Assembly: GCF_040270295.1 (NCBI RefSeq)
Contig: NZ_JBELOE010000080.1
Origin: Catenovulum sediminis
Lineage (GTDB): Bacteria; Pseudomonadota; Gammaproteobacteria; Enterobacterales; Alteromonadaceae
DNA length: 64,000 nucleotides
Direction: 5' to 3' (one strand)
Part shown: positions 8,226 to 17,299 of the stretch, in pieces
Position numbering within the stretch: the stretch's first letter is position 1
Layout of the letters: the number at the start of each line of letters is the position of its first letter
Notes under the pieces: model-generated
The model's database searches: none
Seen by the model: the letters and a program-made list of their open reading frames with translations, nothing else
Told to the model about the DNA's origin: nothing
Made by a program: the position numbers and the translations under genes

Positions 8226-8828
8226 ATGCAAAAATTTGACGTAATCTGTTTTGATTTAGGTGGCGTGCTGCTCGATATCTCGGGTGTAAATGACATTCTT
8301 GGGTGGTTGGGTAATAAACAAACGCTACCTGAGTTTTGGCTTAAGTGGTTGCATTCTCCAGCCGTCAAAGCGTTTGAGGCAGGATTGAGCAGTGAGAATG
8401 AATTTATCGCTCGGGTTGTCAAAGAGTTCGAGTTGCCCATTAATGAAGCTGAATTTGAGCAATCTTATCGTTATTGGATCAAAGGCGTTTTTAACGGCAC
8501 GTTTGCATTATTATCTAAACTACAAAAAGACTACAAGCTTGTATGCTTAAGTAATACCAACACCATACATTGGCCGGAAGTCGAGGCGACTGGTATTTTA
8601 GATTTTATGCAAACCGCATATGTTTCTTTTCAGATGCAGGCGGTTAAACCCGACGCCACAATTTATCAAAAAATGTTGGCTGATTTAAATGTGCCGCCTG
8701 AACGTGTTTTATTTTTTGATGACAATCAAATTAATGTAGACGCAGCCATTGATTGTGGTATTGAGTCTTATCGAGTCGTCGGTGAAGGCGCGCTGGAAAA
8801 CCAGTTACATGCCTTGAAACTTATCTAA
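8226..8828 (+). CDS. HAD-IA family phosphatase, YihX-like
   Basis: The 200-residue cytoplasmic protein has HAD motif I as FDLGGVLLD with the nucleophilic Asp near residue 10, motif II as CLSNTN, motif III Lys in QAVKPDATIYQ, and motif IV as FFDDNQINVDAA. The overall layout resembles E. coli YihX, an alpha-D-glucose-1-phosphate phosphatase, including the LSNTN and FFDDN segments. HAD substrates cannot be read from sequence with confidence, so no symbol is given. It starts 20 bases after the chemoreceptor operon and may be read through from it. Its 3' end borders the promoter of the halogenase-like gene. Confidence 0.82.
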   Translation: MQKFDVICFDLGGVLLDISGVNDILGWLGNKQTLPEFWLKWLHSPAVKAFEAGLSSENEFIARVVKEFELPINEAEFEQSYRYWIKGVFNGTFALLSKLQKDYKLVCLSNTNTIHWPEVEATGILDFMQTAYVSFQMQAVKPDATIYQKMLADLNVPPERVLFFDDNQINVDAAIDCGIESYRVVGEGALENQLHALKLI

Positions 8829-8858
8829 AGGTTGCTGAAAGTCTTTATATTTCGTTGA

Positions 8859-8872
8859 TGGCAGCGTTGTCA
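8859..8872. promoter_or_regulatory. NagR operator upstream of the halogenase-like gene
   Basis: TGGCAGCGTTGTCA matches the operator at 22253-22266 at 13 of 14 positions. A possible -10 (TATATT, 8846-8851) lies just upstream, so the site would cover the transcription start, the same geometry as the operators at 17265 and 22253. The -35 is poor. The longest open frame of the downstream gene begins inside this site, which argues for a later start codon. Confidence 0.65.
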
Positions 8873-8929
8873 TTTTCGTTTCTGCTGGTTATAGTTAAGC
8901 AACTTATGAGATGTCTGGCGGGTTTGGAT

Positions 8930-10441
8930 ATGCAAAAAATGCCTTCAATTTTAATCTGTGGTGGTGGCACTGCTGGGTGGATGACTGCCATTTACCTTCA
9001 GCATTTTTTTAATCGCGAAAAACCGTTAATAAAAATATCATTGTTGGAAAGTGCAACCGTACCACCGGTCGGGGTCGGTGAGGCGACTGTGCATAGCATT
9101 CGCCATTTTTTGCAGACACTGGGGCTCAATGAAAAAGAGTTTATGCGAGCCAGTGATGCAACTTTTAAACTGGGTATTCGTTTTGATGGCTGGAAAAAGC
9201 CAGATAAGCAAGGACGTCTTCACTCATATTGGCATCCATTTGATATTCAAAACGCCAGTACGGCGGATATGGATATTTCATCAGCATGGTTAAAGCATAA
9301 AACAATACTGGCGACTGATTATGCGCATTCTGTATCTATTTCTCCGCATTTAGCCAAGTTGCATAAAGCGCCAAAACTCAACAACAGTGCCGATTATGAA
9401 GCCCCTATACCGTATGCTTATCATTTTGATGCTGGTAAACTGGCGGAATATTTAAAAACGGTAGCCTGCCAACGCGGTGTTGAACATATCCAAGCTGATA
9501 TCCAAAAAGTAAATATTAAAGATGGAATAATTTGCTCTGTTTTGTCCACCCAAGGTGAATTTACTGCGGATATGTTTTTTGACTGTACCGGTTTTGCAAG
9601 CCTGCTATCAAACCAAATTTCAGCTGAAAATAATTGGCACAGTTATCAGGATGTTTTGCCTTGTAATCGGGCTGTGGTGAGCCAAACACAATATCAAAAA
9701 GGTGAAGTGCCATATAACTTTACGCGCGCGATAGCAATGAAGCACGGTTGGCGTTGGAAAATCGGTTTGCAAAACAGAATAGGAAATGGCTATGTTTATG
9801 CCGACAAGCATATTACGGCACAGCAAGCCGAGGATGAGTTTCGTAGCGCGTTAGGGCTGGATGAGATGCATCCTGTACGCCATCTAAAAATGAAAATAGG
9901 TCGTAAACGGCAGTTTTGGCAGGGCAATTGTGTGTCGGTTGGTTTGTCGTCTGGCTTTATTGAGCCTTTGGAGTCGACTGGTATTTATTTAATTGAAGCG
10001 GCCGTGCGACTTTGGTGCGAGCATGCCAATTTTGATTGGTCAAATCCGGTATTGAAAAAACGCTATAATCAACTGTTCGCTGCAATTTACGATGATTTAA
10101 AAGACTTTATTGTCTTGCATTATGCGCTGACCGACAGAGATGACAGTGCATTTTGGCGTGACGCGCAAAACGTGCTAATTCGATGTCCAGAGCTGTCAGA
10201 AAAACTGAGTTTGTGGCAACACAAAGTCCCTCAGTCGAGTGATTTTTGGGACGTTGGTAGTCAACTTTTTAATGAAATTAATTATCGTTTTGTGCTCTAT
10301 GGTATGGGCTATTTTCCGAATACAAAAGCGCTCTTTTCGGTTGTTAAAAAAGAGCAGCAGAGTTTACAGTTGTTGCAATCTCTACTGCAATTTTGCGAGC
10401 AAAAAAGCCAACAGCATCCACAACAGATACAATGGTTTTAA
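8930..10441 (+). CDS. Flavin-dependent tryptophan halogenase-like protein in the NagR regulon
   Basis: The 503-residue protein matches FAD-dependent halogenases of the PrnA/RebH type. The dinucleotide fold motif GGGTAGW is at residues 11-17. Lys80 in ATFKLGIRF is where the catalytic Lys79 of PrnA falls. EPLESTG (about 345-351) contains the region of the catalytic Glu. The diagnostic WxWxIP motif is present but altered to WRWKIG (274-279). True substrates of such proteins next to TonB receptors are unknown, and halogenation is not proven. ATG 8930 is preferred because upstream starts lie in or near the operator at 8859; 8906 and 8939 are alternatives. It converges with nagR, sharing a TTAA at the stops. 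Confidence 0.8.
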   Translation: MQKMPSILICGGGTAGWMTAIYLQHFFNREKPLIKISLLESATVPPVGVGEATVHSIRHFLQTLGLNEKEFMRASDATFKLGIRFDGWKKPDKQGRLHSYWHPFDIQNASTADMDISSAWLKHKTILATDYAHSVSISPHLAKLHKAPKLNNSADYEAPIPYAYHFDAGKLAEYLKTVACQRGVEHIQADIQKVNIKDGIICSVLSTQGEFTADMFFDCTGFASLLSNQISAENNWHSYQDVLPCNRAVVSQTQYQKGEVPYNFTRAIAMKHGWRWKIGLQNRIGNGYVYADKHITAQQAEDEFRSALGLDEMHPVRHLKMKIGRKRQFWQGNCVSVGLSSGFIEPLESTGIYLIEAAVRLWCEHANFDWSNPVLKKRYNQLFAAIYDDLKDFIVLHYALTDRDDSAFWRDAQNVLIRCPELSEKLSLWQHKVPQSSDFWDVGSQLFNEINYRFVLYGMGYFPNTKALFSVVKKEQQSLQLLQSLLQFCEQKSQQHPQQIQWF

Positions 10442-11490
10442 CCTTGGTTTGTGGCTGCGTCTAATTGTGGGTCAGTTGACTCTCGGATGACAAGTTCAGG
10501 TTTAAAACACAAAGACTGGGGGCTTTCTTTGTTTTTATTCTGCATAGACCTTAACTGTTTAAACAAGAGTTCAGCGGCGTGACTGGCGATTTCTCCGGTT
10601 GGTTGAGCTGCAGTTGTTAATTTGGGCCAAGTTTGACGTGAGAATGGGTTATCCTCAAAGCCAGCGATGGCAATATCTTGTGGCACGCGCAAGCCCAGTA
10701 AGCGGGCAGAAAACAAAGTACCAGCGGCAATTTCATCATTACAGGCAAAGATCGCGGTCGGTTTATCTTCTAACTTCATGACCTTTTTGCAAGATTCAAC
10801 GCCTGATTCAAAGGAGTATCGGCCTGGTAATATCCAATCATAATTGATATGAATTTGATGTTTTTTAAGTGCTGCGATAAATCCATTTAAGCGCTCATTG
10901 CTTGAACCGTGGTCTTCATCGCCGCCGAAAAAGGCAATTTTTTTATGACCTTGTAAGACAAGGTGTTCAGTTACATCAAATGCTGCTTGGTGGTCGTCTA
11001 TAAAAACACATGCTTCGGTTTGCGTAGATTCCTCAGAAGAGCCTGATAATACGCGCACAATTTTAATGCCTAGGTTATTGAGTTGCTCAATCAAAGCGCT
11101 GTTTTCAGAAAGCGGCGGCGTTAAAATCAATCCTGAAACACGAGATTGCTGCACCATGTCAGCCAGCTCATCATTTAAATTGTTTTGCTTACTGTCAATT
11201 GGATGAATCAATAACTCATAATGATTTTTACGACAGGCATCTAAAATACCGTGCTGCATGTCGATTACATAGTATGCATTCGGGTTGTCATAGACAAAGC
11301 CAACCACGTAAGATTTTGTACTGGCTAAACTCCGGGCAGATTGATTTGGCTGGTAATTGAGCGCTTTCGCCGCATTTTTTACTTTTTCTATGGTGTCGGC
11401 ACGTACCCTAGGCTCATTGTTTATTACGCGGGAGACTGTTTTTATTGAGACACCGGCTAATTTGGCGACGTCATTGATAGTTGCTTTCAT
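10438..11490 (-). CDS. nagR: NagR, LacI-family repressor of GlcNAc/chitin utilisation
   Basis: The 350-residue regulator has a LacI helix-turn-helix (residues about 4-24, TINDVAKLAGVSIKTVSRVI), a hinge with the usual SARSLAS segment, and a periplasmic-binding-like effector domain with IFACNDEIAAG and IAGFEDNPFSRQTWP. It is divergent from the TonB receptor gene, with two TGACArCGCTGTCA palindromes in between, and further copies precede the halogenase-like gene, the nagK operon and a chemoreceptor. The palindrome and target genes agree with the LacI-type NagR described by comparative genomics in Shewanella and relatives. The inducer is presumably a GlcNAc phosphate ester; that is inference. Confidence 0.88.
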   Translation of the reverse strand: MKATINDVAKLAGVSIKTVSRVINNEPRVRADTIEKVKNAAKALNYQPNQSARSLASTKSYVVGFVYDNPNAYYVIDMQHGILDACRKNHYELLIHPIDSKQNNLNDELADMVQQSRVSGLILTPPLSENSALIEQLNNLGIKIVRVLSGSSEESTQTEACVFIDDHQAAFDVTEHLVLQGHKKIAFFGGDEDHGSSNERLNGFIAALKKHQIHINYDWILPGRYSFESGVESCKKVMKLEDKPTAIFACNDEIAAGTLFSARLLGLRVPQDIAIAGFEDNPFSRQTWPKLTTAAQPTGEIASHAAELLFKQLRSMQNKNKESPQSLCFKPELVIRESTDPQLDAATNQG

Positions 11491-11565
11491 ATTGCCTCAC
11501 ATGAAAATTTAGTAGGTGCATACTATATTTATTCTCTGTTAATTAGAAATTTATTTTAAATTAAC

Positions 11566-11611
11566 TTGACAGCGCTGTCACCATTTTGATATTAATATGA
11601 CAACGCTGTCA
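11566..11611. promoter_or_regulatory. NagR double operator and receptor promoter
   Basis: There are two palindromes, TGACAGCGCTGTCA (11567-11580, perfect) and TGACAACGCTGTCA (11598-11611), with centres 31 bp apart, about three helical turns. The first overlaps a -35 hexamer TTGACA (11566-11571). An AT-rich -10 candidate (TATTAA, 11590-11595) follows, and the second site covers the likely transcription start of the TonB receptor gene. The sites also lie within about 120 bases of the nagR start and may serve autoregulation. Confidence 0.88.
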
Positions 11612-11652
11612 TGTAGCAGCCGTTAATTCAACACTACACAAGGGTTAATAAC

Positions 11653-14367
11653 ATGTTAAACATTCAACTTAAAAAAACCTCAATTGCTGTTAGCGCTGTT
11701 TTGTTCGCCAGTTTGACTCAACCAGTTTACGCAGAAGAAACTGAGTCAGCAGTACAAGACGACGAGGTAGAAGTAATCGCTGTTAAAGGCATTCGTGCGA
11801 GTACACGTGCTAACTTAAATGCAAAACGTTTTTCAGACACCATTGTTGATGCAATTACCGCTGAAGACATTGGTAAGTTCCCAGATAAAAATGTTGCAGA
11901 GTCATTACAGCGTATTGCAGGTGTCTCGATTACCCGAGATTTTGGTGAAGGTGAAAAAGTTTCTATACGTGGTACTGCACCTCAATTAAACCAAACTTTG
12001 GTCAACGGGCAAAACATCGCCAGCACTAAATGGTGGTCACTAGAGCCTTCGTCTCGCAGTTTTAACTATAGTTTATTACCATCAGAATTGGTTTCTGCAT
12101 TAGAAGTATACAAATCACCAGAAGCTAAAATTGATGAGGGCGCCATTGGTGGAACGGTTATTTTACGTACGCGTAAACCTTTAGATTTAGATGCAAACTC
12201 TTTGTATGGATCAGCCGGTGTGCGTTACAACGATAAAACAGAAAGCTCAGACCCGCAGGTATCTGGTTTATATAGCTGGAAAAATGAGCAAGAAACTTTC
12301 GGTATATTAGCTTCGTTAGTTTACCAAGGACGTGAGCAAAGACGAGATGGTTTAGAAGCGTTTGGTTGGTTTGATGCAACTCGAGCTGATACCGCTTCTT
12401 CAATTGGTAAATCTGTGCCAGGTTGGGATTATGATATACATACAGGTAAAACCGCATCTTGGAACTGGGGGATGGGGTCTGCGTACTTTAATCAAGAGCG
12501 TGACCGGGTAGCGCTAAACCTGACGACTCAATTCCGTCCGACTGAAGATCTCGATCTAACGTTAAATATTATTAATTCTGATTTAAAACAAACCAATACG
12601 AACTACAACTATATTAGTGCGCATGGCTGGGCGGCTTACATGCCATGTACACCATGGAATTCAGAGTCTGATTATGATTTATGTGCGCGTATTGAAGATT
12701 ATTCAATTACCGATCCAAATGGTGTCGCTGCACTGACTGACTATACGATTGGCGCAAATGGCTATGGTGATTACCAGACTAACCAAATGCAGGAATCTTT
12801 TTCACGGGTGGCTACGCTAAAAACGCGTGTAATAGATTTAGATGCTGAATATCACGCTGATACATTTAAGTTACATGGTCAGATTGGTTACACCGAAGCG
12901 GATGGTGGTTACGATCGTGAAGACATGGTTAACTTTGGTCATGAATCGGGTTCTAAAATTTCGATTAGTGATAATGGCGTGATTGATTTTTCATTTCCAG
13001 AGGAGCTCAATGGTAAGCCAACTGACAGTTATGATGGTTTTGATTTTCGCGCATATCGCTGGAATACACGTCCAGAAAATGACAAAGAGTTCTACGCACA
13101 AGCGGATGTTACTTATGAACTAGATGGTGATGTGTTTTCATCTGTTGAAGCCGGTTTAAAATATCGAGATAAAGAGCATTCACAAACGGGGGTGACAACG
13201 GAAGGGCAAGATTATTCTGCTTTGTTAGCAACAAACCCGGGTGAATTTGATGCTGGATTATCGCCTGAATTACATGAAAGTGTCGCAACCGAAAATACAT
13301 TAACTCAATACGCTTTGTACGATTTGGCTAAAATTCGCGCTGCAGCAGATAAAGTGGTTAACCCAAGCAAAGCCACTTTAGACAAAGGTAATGTCTATGA
13401 ACTAACAGAAGAAATTACCGCTGCCTACGTGCAGGCAAATATTAACATGGGTGATTTACGCGGTAATGTTGGTCTACGTTTGGTTAATACGGACGTAACC
13501 TCTTCTGCTTACGAGCTCACATCGGGCGACTGGTTTACCGAAGAATCTAGTTATAGCAATGTTTTACCTTCATTAAACTTATCGTACAGCATTACTGACA
13601 GTTTTATTACGCGTTTTGCCGCATCTAAAACCATGTCACGTGCAAATTATGCAGATTTAGTTGCAACCCGTACCTTAAATCCAAACCTATCTGGTAGTGG
13701 TGGTAACCCGGGGTTAGACCCATACGATGCAACTAACATAGATTTATCTTTTGAATGGTATTTCTCAGATGAAGGATTGTTATCTGCAGCGTTATTCCAT
13801 AAGAAAATAGGTTCATTTATTTTCAACACCACGGGTGAAGCAACGATCAATTATGACTGTAATCAGGATGGTACAGTGGGTGCGGACGAAACCTGTATTT
13901 TTGCAATGACCCGTCCTGAAAATGGGGCAAATGCTACTAACAAAGGTGTCGAATTAAGTTTCCAAATGCCAATTGGTCATAACTTTGGTGTGATTGCTAA
14001 CTATACTTATTCAGATGCGACAGGTGAAAACGCTGAAGGTACCGAAATACCGCTTGCGGGTAACTCGAAAAATACCATTAACTTAACCGGCTATTTTGAA
14101 AATGAGTTATTTTCAGCGCGTATTGCCTATAACGATCGAAGTGAATATTTAACAGGTTTCACTTTTGGTGGGGCCAATACCGCAGATTCGTACTCGCAGG
14201 TTGATGCTTCTGTCAGCTACAACATTTCGGATAACTGGAGTGTAACTTTAGAAGGTCAAAACTTGACTAACTCTGAAATATTCCATTATCAGAATGAGAA
14301 GTTCCGTCCAATTGGTTTATATACTTTTGGTCGTAGCTTTTATTTGAGCACAAGTTTTAACTTCTAA
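11653..14367 (+). CDS. TonB-dependent receptor, probable chitooligosaccharide/GlcNAc uptake
   Basis: This is a 904-residue outer-membrane receptor. The signal peptide is about residues 1-27 (cut after VYA). A TonB box-like EVEVIAVKGIR (38-48) is followed by the plug domain (about 55-175) with ITAEDIGKFPDKNVAESLQRIAGVSI and a conserved VSIRGT. The rest is a long beta-barrel ending in the aromatic SFYLSTSFNF. This subfamily, often near carbohydrate genes in Alteromonadales, imports glycan oligomers. The substrate is inferred from the NagR sites immediately upstream and from the downstream hexosaminidase and nag genes. A factor-independent terminator follows 48 bases after the stop. Confidence 0.88.
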   Translation: MLNIQLKKTSIAVSAVLFASLTQPVYAEETESAVQDDEVEVIAVKGIRASTRANLNAKRFSDTIVDAITAEDIGKFPDKNVAESLQRIAGVSITRDFGEGEKVSIRGTAPQLNQTLVNGQNIASTKWWSLEPSSRSFNYSLLPSELVSALEVYKSPEAKIDEGAIGGTVILRTRKPLDLDANSLYGSAGVRYNDKTESSDPQVSGLYSWKNEQETFGILASLVYQGREQRRDGLEAFGWFDATRADTASSIGKSVPGWDYDIHTGKTASWNWGMGSAYFNQERDRVALNLTTQFRPTEDLDLTLNIINSDLKQTNTNYNYISAHGWAAYMPCTPWNSESDYDLCARIEDYSITDPNGVAALTDYTIGANGYGDYQTNQMQESFSRVATLKTRVIDLDAEYHADTFKLHGQIGYTEADGGYDREDMVNFGHESGSKISISDNGVIDFSFPEELNGKPTDSYDGFDFRAYRWNTRPENDKEFYAQADVTYELDGDVFSSVEAGLKYRDKEHSQTGVTTEGQDYSALLATNPGEFDAGLSPELHESVATENTLTQYALYDLAKIRAAADKVVNPSKATLDKGNVYELTEEITAAYVQANINMGDLRGNVGLRLVNTDVTSSAYELTSGDWFTEESSYSNVLPSLNLSYSITDSFITRFAASKTMSRANYADLVATRTLNPNLSGSGGNPGLDPYDATNIDLSFEWYFSDEGLLSAALFHKKIGSFIFNTTGEATINYDCNQDGTVGADETCIFAMTRPENGANATNKGVELSFQMPIGHNFGVIANYTYSDATGENAEGTEIPLAGNSKNTINLTGYFENELFSARIAYNDRSEYLTGFTFGGANTADSYSQVDASVSYNISDNWSVTLEGQNLTNSEIFHYQNEKFRPIGLYTFGRSFYLSTSFNF

Positions 14368-14415
14368 GTGAATGACCTTGTTTTATGTGTGGGGCTACAC
14401 TGATATGTAGCACTT

Positions 14416-14441
14416 GGCCCGGTTTTACCGGGCCTTTTTTT
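14416..14441 (+). terminator. Rho-independent terminator after the TonB receptor gene
   Basis: GGCCCGG (14416-14422), loop TTTTA, CCGGGCC (14428-14434) and a T7 run follow. This separates the receptor from the hexosaminidase gene. Confidence 0.9.
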
Positions 14442-14465
14442 ACACACATGTATACACAAAACCAG

Positions 14466-14537
14466 CAATGGGGCTTTATGGTAGAGTGTTGCAATAGGGC
14501 GTTTTTTCGCCTGTTTTGTTTAGCGTGCGCCCCATTG
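14466..14537 (+). other. Structured leader before the hexosaminidase gene
   Basis: An outer perfect 9-bp inverted repeat, CAATGGGGC (14466-14474) and GCCCCATTG (14529-14537), encloses a small inner hairpin GGCG-T6-CGCC (14498-14511). The hexosaminidase start is 28 bases further on. No NagR palindrome is visible here. It may be a transcript leader structure; a role is not shown. Confidence 0.4.
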
Positions 14538-14564
14538 TTTATATTTTTACGTAGAGGGCATAGC

Positions 14565-17150
14565 ATGAATCGTTTTATTTTATTTAGCTTACTTTTCTGC
14601 CATTTGAGTTGGGCGGAAGGCTTAACATCACAATCTCAAGTTGAACAATTTAGTCAAACACTTGATATTCGTTATCAACATTTAACCAATAGAGTGGAAT
14701 CAGGCTGTGATGAGCAAAGGGGCTCGGGGTTTTGTTTTAAAGCGCAGCTGGCACTGACCCTACCTTATGATTTACAGGCGGATAATTTTGCAATTTATTT
14801 TAGCCATGTTGCACCCATTCAAAAAGATTTCAGTTCACTTTTTGATATCGAACATATTAATGGTGATTTACACCGTTTAACCGCAAATTCAAGTTTTACA
14901 GGTTTTTCTAAAAACCAAACGTACACTATCAGTTTTTTAGCCGATTATTGGCATCTCTCTGAATTCGATATGATCCCCAATTATTTTGTCGCAGTAGACG
15001 GTGTTGAACCACAGATAATCAAATCGACAGTTGCAAAAATCGATGATATGACGCAGCAAGAAATCTTACCCTTTGTTGAGCCTTACACAGATTACGAAAA
15101 GCAATTTAAAAGAACACCGAATGATAAAACGCGCTGGGCAACGAGCGAGGTACTATATACTCAGAACCAAAGTCGCTTGATGGAGTTAGACAAGGCTCAA
15201 AACCTGATACAAACACGTGTTATCCCTAAAGTAAAACAATTGCAAGCAACAGGTGATGTGTTAAATATCGAAAAAGGAATTGCTGTATTCGTGAGTGCGA
15301 ATGTTGATAGCCAAAAAATACAACAAGCATTAAATCGGTTGCAAAAGCTTGGTATCAAGCAAGCTGCAGAAGGCGTTTCGCTGAAGCTTATAAAAAAATC
15401 GGGTTTTAGTCATCCATCCGCTTATCAGGTTGCAATTTCTCAGCAGCAAATCCAGATTAATGCTGCGTCAGAAAGCGGTTTGTTCTATGGGTTACAAACC
15501 TTGGCTGGCTTATATGATTTAAACACACCCAATCAATTACCGGTCGTTAATATTTTTGATGAACCACATTTTGACTTTCGTGGTGTACATATCGATGTTT
15601 CGCGCAACTTTCATGGCAAAGATTTGTTGATGACCATGATTGAACAAATGGGCGCGTATAAATTAAATAAACTCCATTTACATTTAGGTGATGACGAGGG
15701 TTGGCGGGTTGAAATTCCTGGTTTGCCTGAGTTAACCGAAGTCGGCGCGTTTCGTTGTTTTGATTTGCAAGATAAAAAATGTTTACAACCTCAACTAGGC
15801 AGTGGTCCTAGTATCAATACAGAGGTTAATGGTTTTCTATCCGTTCAGGAATATATCGATTTGGTGCAGTATGCCGATCAACATCATATTCAGGTGATCC
15901 CCTCATTTGATATGCCTGGGCATTCTCGTGCGGCGATAAAAGCAATGGAAGTTAGGTATCAAAAACTGATGCAAGCTGGAAAAAAACAGCAAGCAGAGGC
16001 GTACTTATTGTCTGATTTTGCTGATAAAACCGTCTATAGCTCTATCCAGTTTTACAACGATAACACGATAAACGTGTGTATGCCTTCAGCTTACAAGTTT
16101 GTCGACAAAGTGGTTAGCGAATTACAAGCATTGCATATTAAAGCAGGTCAGGCGTTAACTAAATATCATATGGGGGCCGATGAAACAGCAGGGGCTTGGG
16201 TAGACTCCCCAGCGTGTAAAAAGCTGATGAAAGCCAACCCACAATTGAAAAAAAGCGAGGATTTAGGCGCTTATTTTATCGCTAAAGTTGCTCACTTGTT
16301 AGCGGATAAAGGGATAATGCCAGCTGCTTGGAGTGATGGCCTTAGCCATGTAGATGCTGAAAATTTACCAGCTAAAGTACATAGTAATGTCTGGAGTGTC
16401 TTAGCCTGGGATGGGCATAAAACAGCGCAGCAACATGCCAACAATGGCTGGGAGGTGATCCTGTCTCATCCGGATGTGACTTATTTTGATTTTCCGTACG
16501 AGGCTGATCCGAAAGAACGTGGTTATTATTGGGGAACACGTTCCACCAATAGTTATCAGGTATTTCAGTTTATGCCTGAAAACCTGCCGGTGCATGCAGA
16601 AATTTGGCGGGATAGAGAAAATAAAGGCTATCAAGTTGACGATACGGATCAAAAAACACAGTTAAAAGCGGGCAAAAAATATAGTGGTATTCAAGCTCAT
16701 TTATGGAGTGAAACAACCAGAGCCAGAGCTTCTGTCGAATATTTATTTTTCCCCCGTTTACTTGCTTTAGCCGAGCGCGCTTGGCATCAAGCAGACTGGG
16801 CAACTAAGTATCAAGCTGGCAGGGTATACAATCAGAACAGTCAGTTTTTTACTCAGCATCAGCAAATGAAAGCCGATTGGACATTGTTTTCTCATGCCGT
16901 CGGGGGCAAAGAAAAATTAAAATTAGACCGTGAAAATATTCGATACCGAGTTGCGACCCCTGGGGCAACACTGGACAGTAACGGAGTATTGCGTATGAAT
17001 CATATTTTCTCGGGTACCCAACTCTATTACCGGATAGACAAAGGGGAATGGTTGCTTTATCAAAGCGCAGTTAAAGTGTCGGGTAACATTGAAGTGCGCG
17101 CACAATCGGCTGATGGCAAACGTTATAGCCGAATACTGCAAGTAAACTAG
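14565..17150 (+). CDS. Beta-N-acetylhexosaminidase, GH20 (chitobiase type)
   Basis: The enzyme releases terminal GlcNAc from chitooligosaccharides, using the substrate acetamido group as nucleophile. The 861-residue protein has a signal peptide (about 1-17, FCHLSWA), an N-terminal carbohydrate-binding domain of chitobiases (CHB_HEX), a GH20b domain, then the (beta/alpha)8 GH20 domain beginning around DFRGVHIDVSRNFHGKD, and a C-terminal beta domain. The catalytic Asp-Glu pair is Asp539-Glu540 in YHMGADETAGAW. Probable site of action is the periplasm or outer membrane. ATG 14565 is chosen for its AGAGGG and the signal peptide; the longer frame upstream crosses the receptor terminator. It supplies GlcNAc to the nagK operon. 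Confidence 0.93.
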   Translation: MNRFILFSLLFCHLSWAEGLTSQSQVEQFSQTLDIRYQHLTNRVESGCDEQRGSGFCFKAQLALTLPYDLQADNFAIYFSHVAPIQKDFSSLFDIEHINGDLHRLTANSSFTGFSKNQTYTISFLADYWHLSEFDMIPNYFVAVDGVEPQIIKSTVAKIDDMTQQEILPFVEPYTDYEKQFKRTPNDKTRWATSEVLYTQNQSRLMELDKAQNLIQTRVIPKVKQLQATGDVLNIEKGIAVFVSANVDSQKIQQALNRLQKLGIKQAAEGVSLKLIKKSGFSHPSAYQVAISQQQIQINAASESGLFYGLQTLAGLYDLNTPNQLPVVNIFDEPHFDFRGVHIDVSRNFHGKDLLMTMIEQMGAYKLNKLHLHLGDDEGWRVEIPGLPELTEVGAFRCFDLQDKKCLQPQLGSGPSINTEVNGFLSVQEYIDLVQYADQHHIQVIPSFDMPGHSRAAIKAMEVRYQKLMQAGKKQQAEAYLLSDFADKTVYSSIQFYNDNTINVCMPSAYKFVDKVVSELQALHIKAGQALTKYHMGADETAGAWVDSPACKKLMKANPQLKKSEDLGAYFIAKVAHLLADKGIMPAAWSDGLSHVDAENLPAKVHSNVWSVLAWDGHKTAQQHANNGWEVILSHPDVTYFDFPYEADPKERGYYWGTRSTNSYQVFQFMPENLPVHAEIWRDRENKGYQVDDTDQKTQLKAGKKYSGIQAHLWSETTRARASVEYLFFPRLLALAERAWHQADWATKYQAGRVYNQNSQFFTQHQQMKADWTLFSHAVGGKEKLKLDRENIRYRVATPGATLDSNGVLRMNHIFSGTQLYYRIDKGEWLLYQSAVKVSGNIEVRAQSADGKRYSRILQVN

Positions 17151-17233
17151 TTTTCCAATCAATAGTGCGGAGTGGCGCTGGCGGCTACTCCGACATGGTT
17201 TTTTATAAATTCATTAATTTTTTTAAAGTCTTT

Positions 17234-17278
17234 TTGACAAAGCTGATAAATATTGTAATATAGATGACAGCGCTGTCA
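17234..17278 (+). promoter_or_regulatory. Promoter and NagR operator of the nagK operon
   Basis: TTGACA (17234-17239) and TAATAT (17256-17261) form a sigma-70 type promoter with a 16-bp spacer. The perfect palindrome TGACAGCGCTGTCA (17265-17278) begins three bases after the -10 and so covers the transcription start. The ATG formed by the operator (17264) lies at or before the transcription start and cannot be the main start codon. Confidence 0.88.
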
Positions 17279-17299
17279 TGTTGGCGGTGGGAAGTGAAA

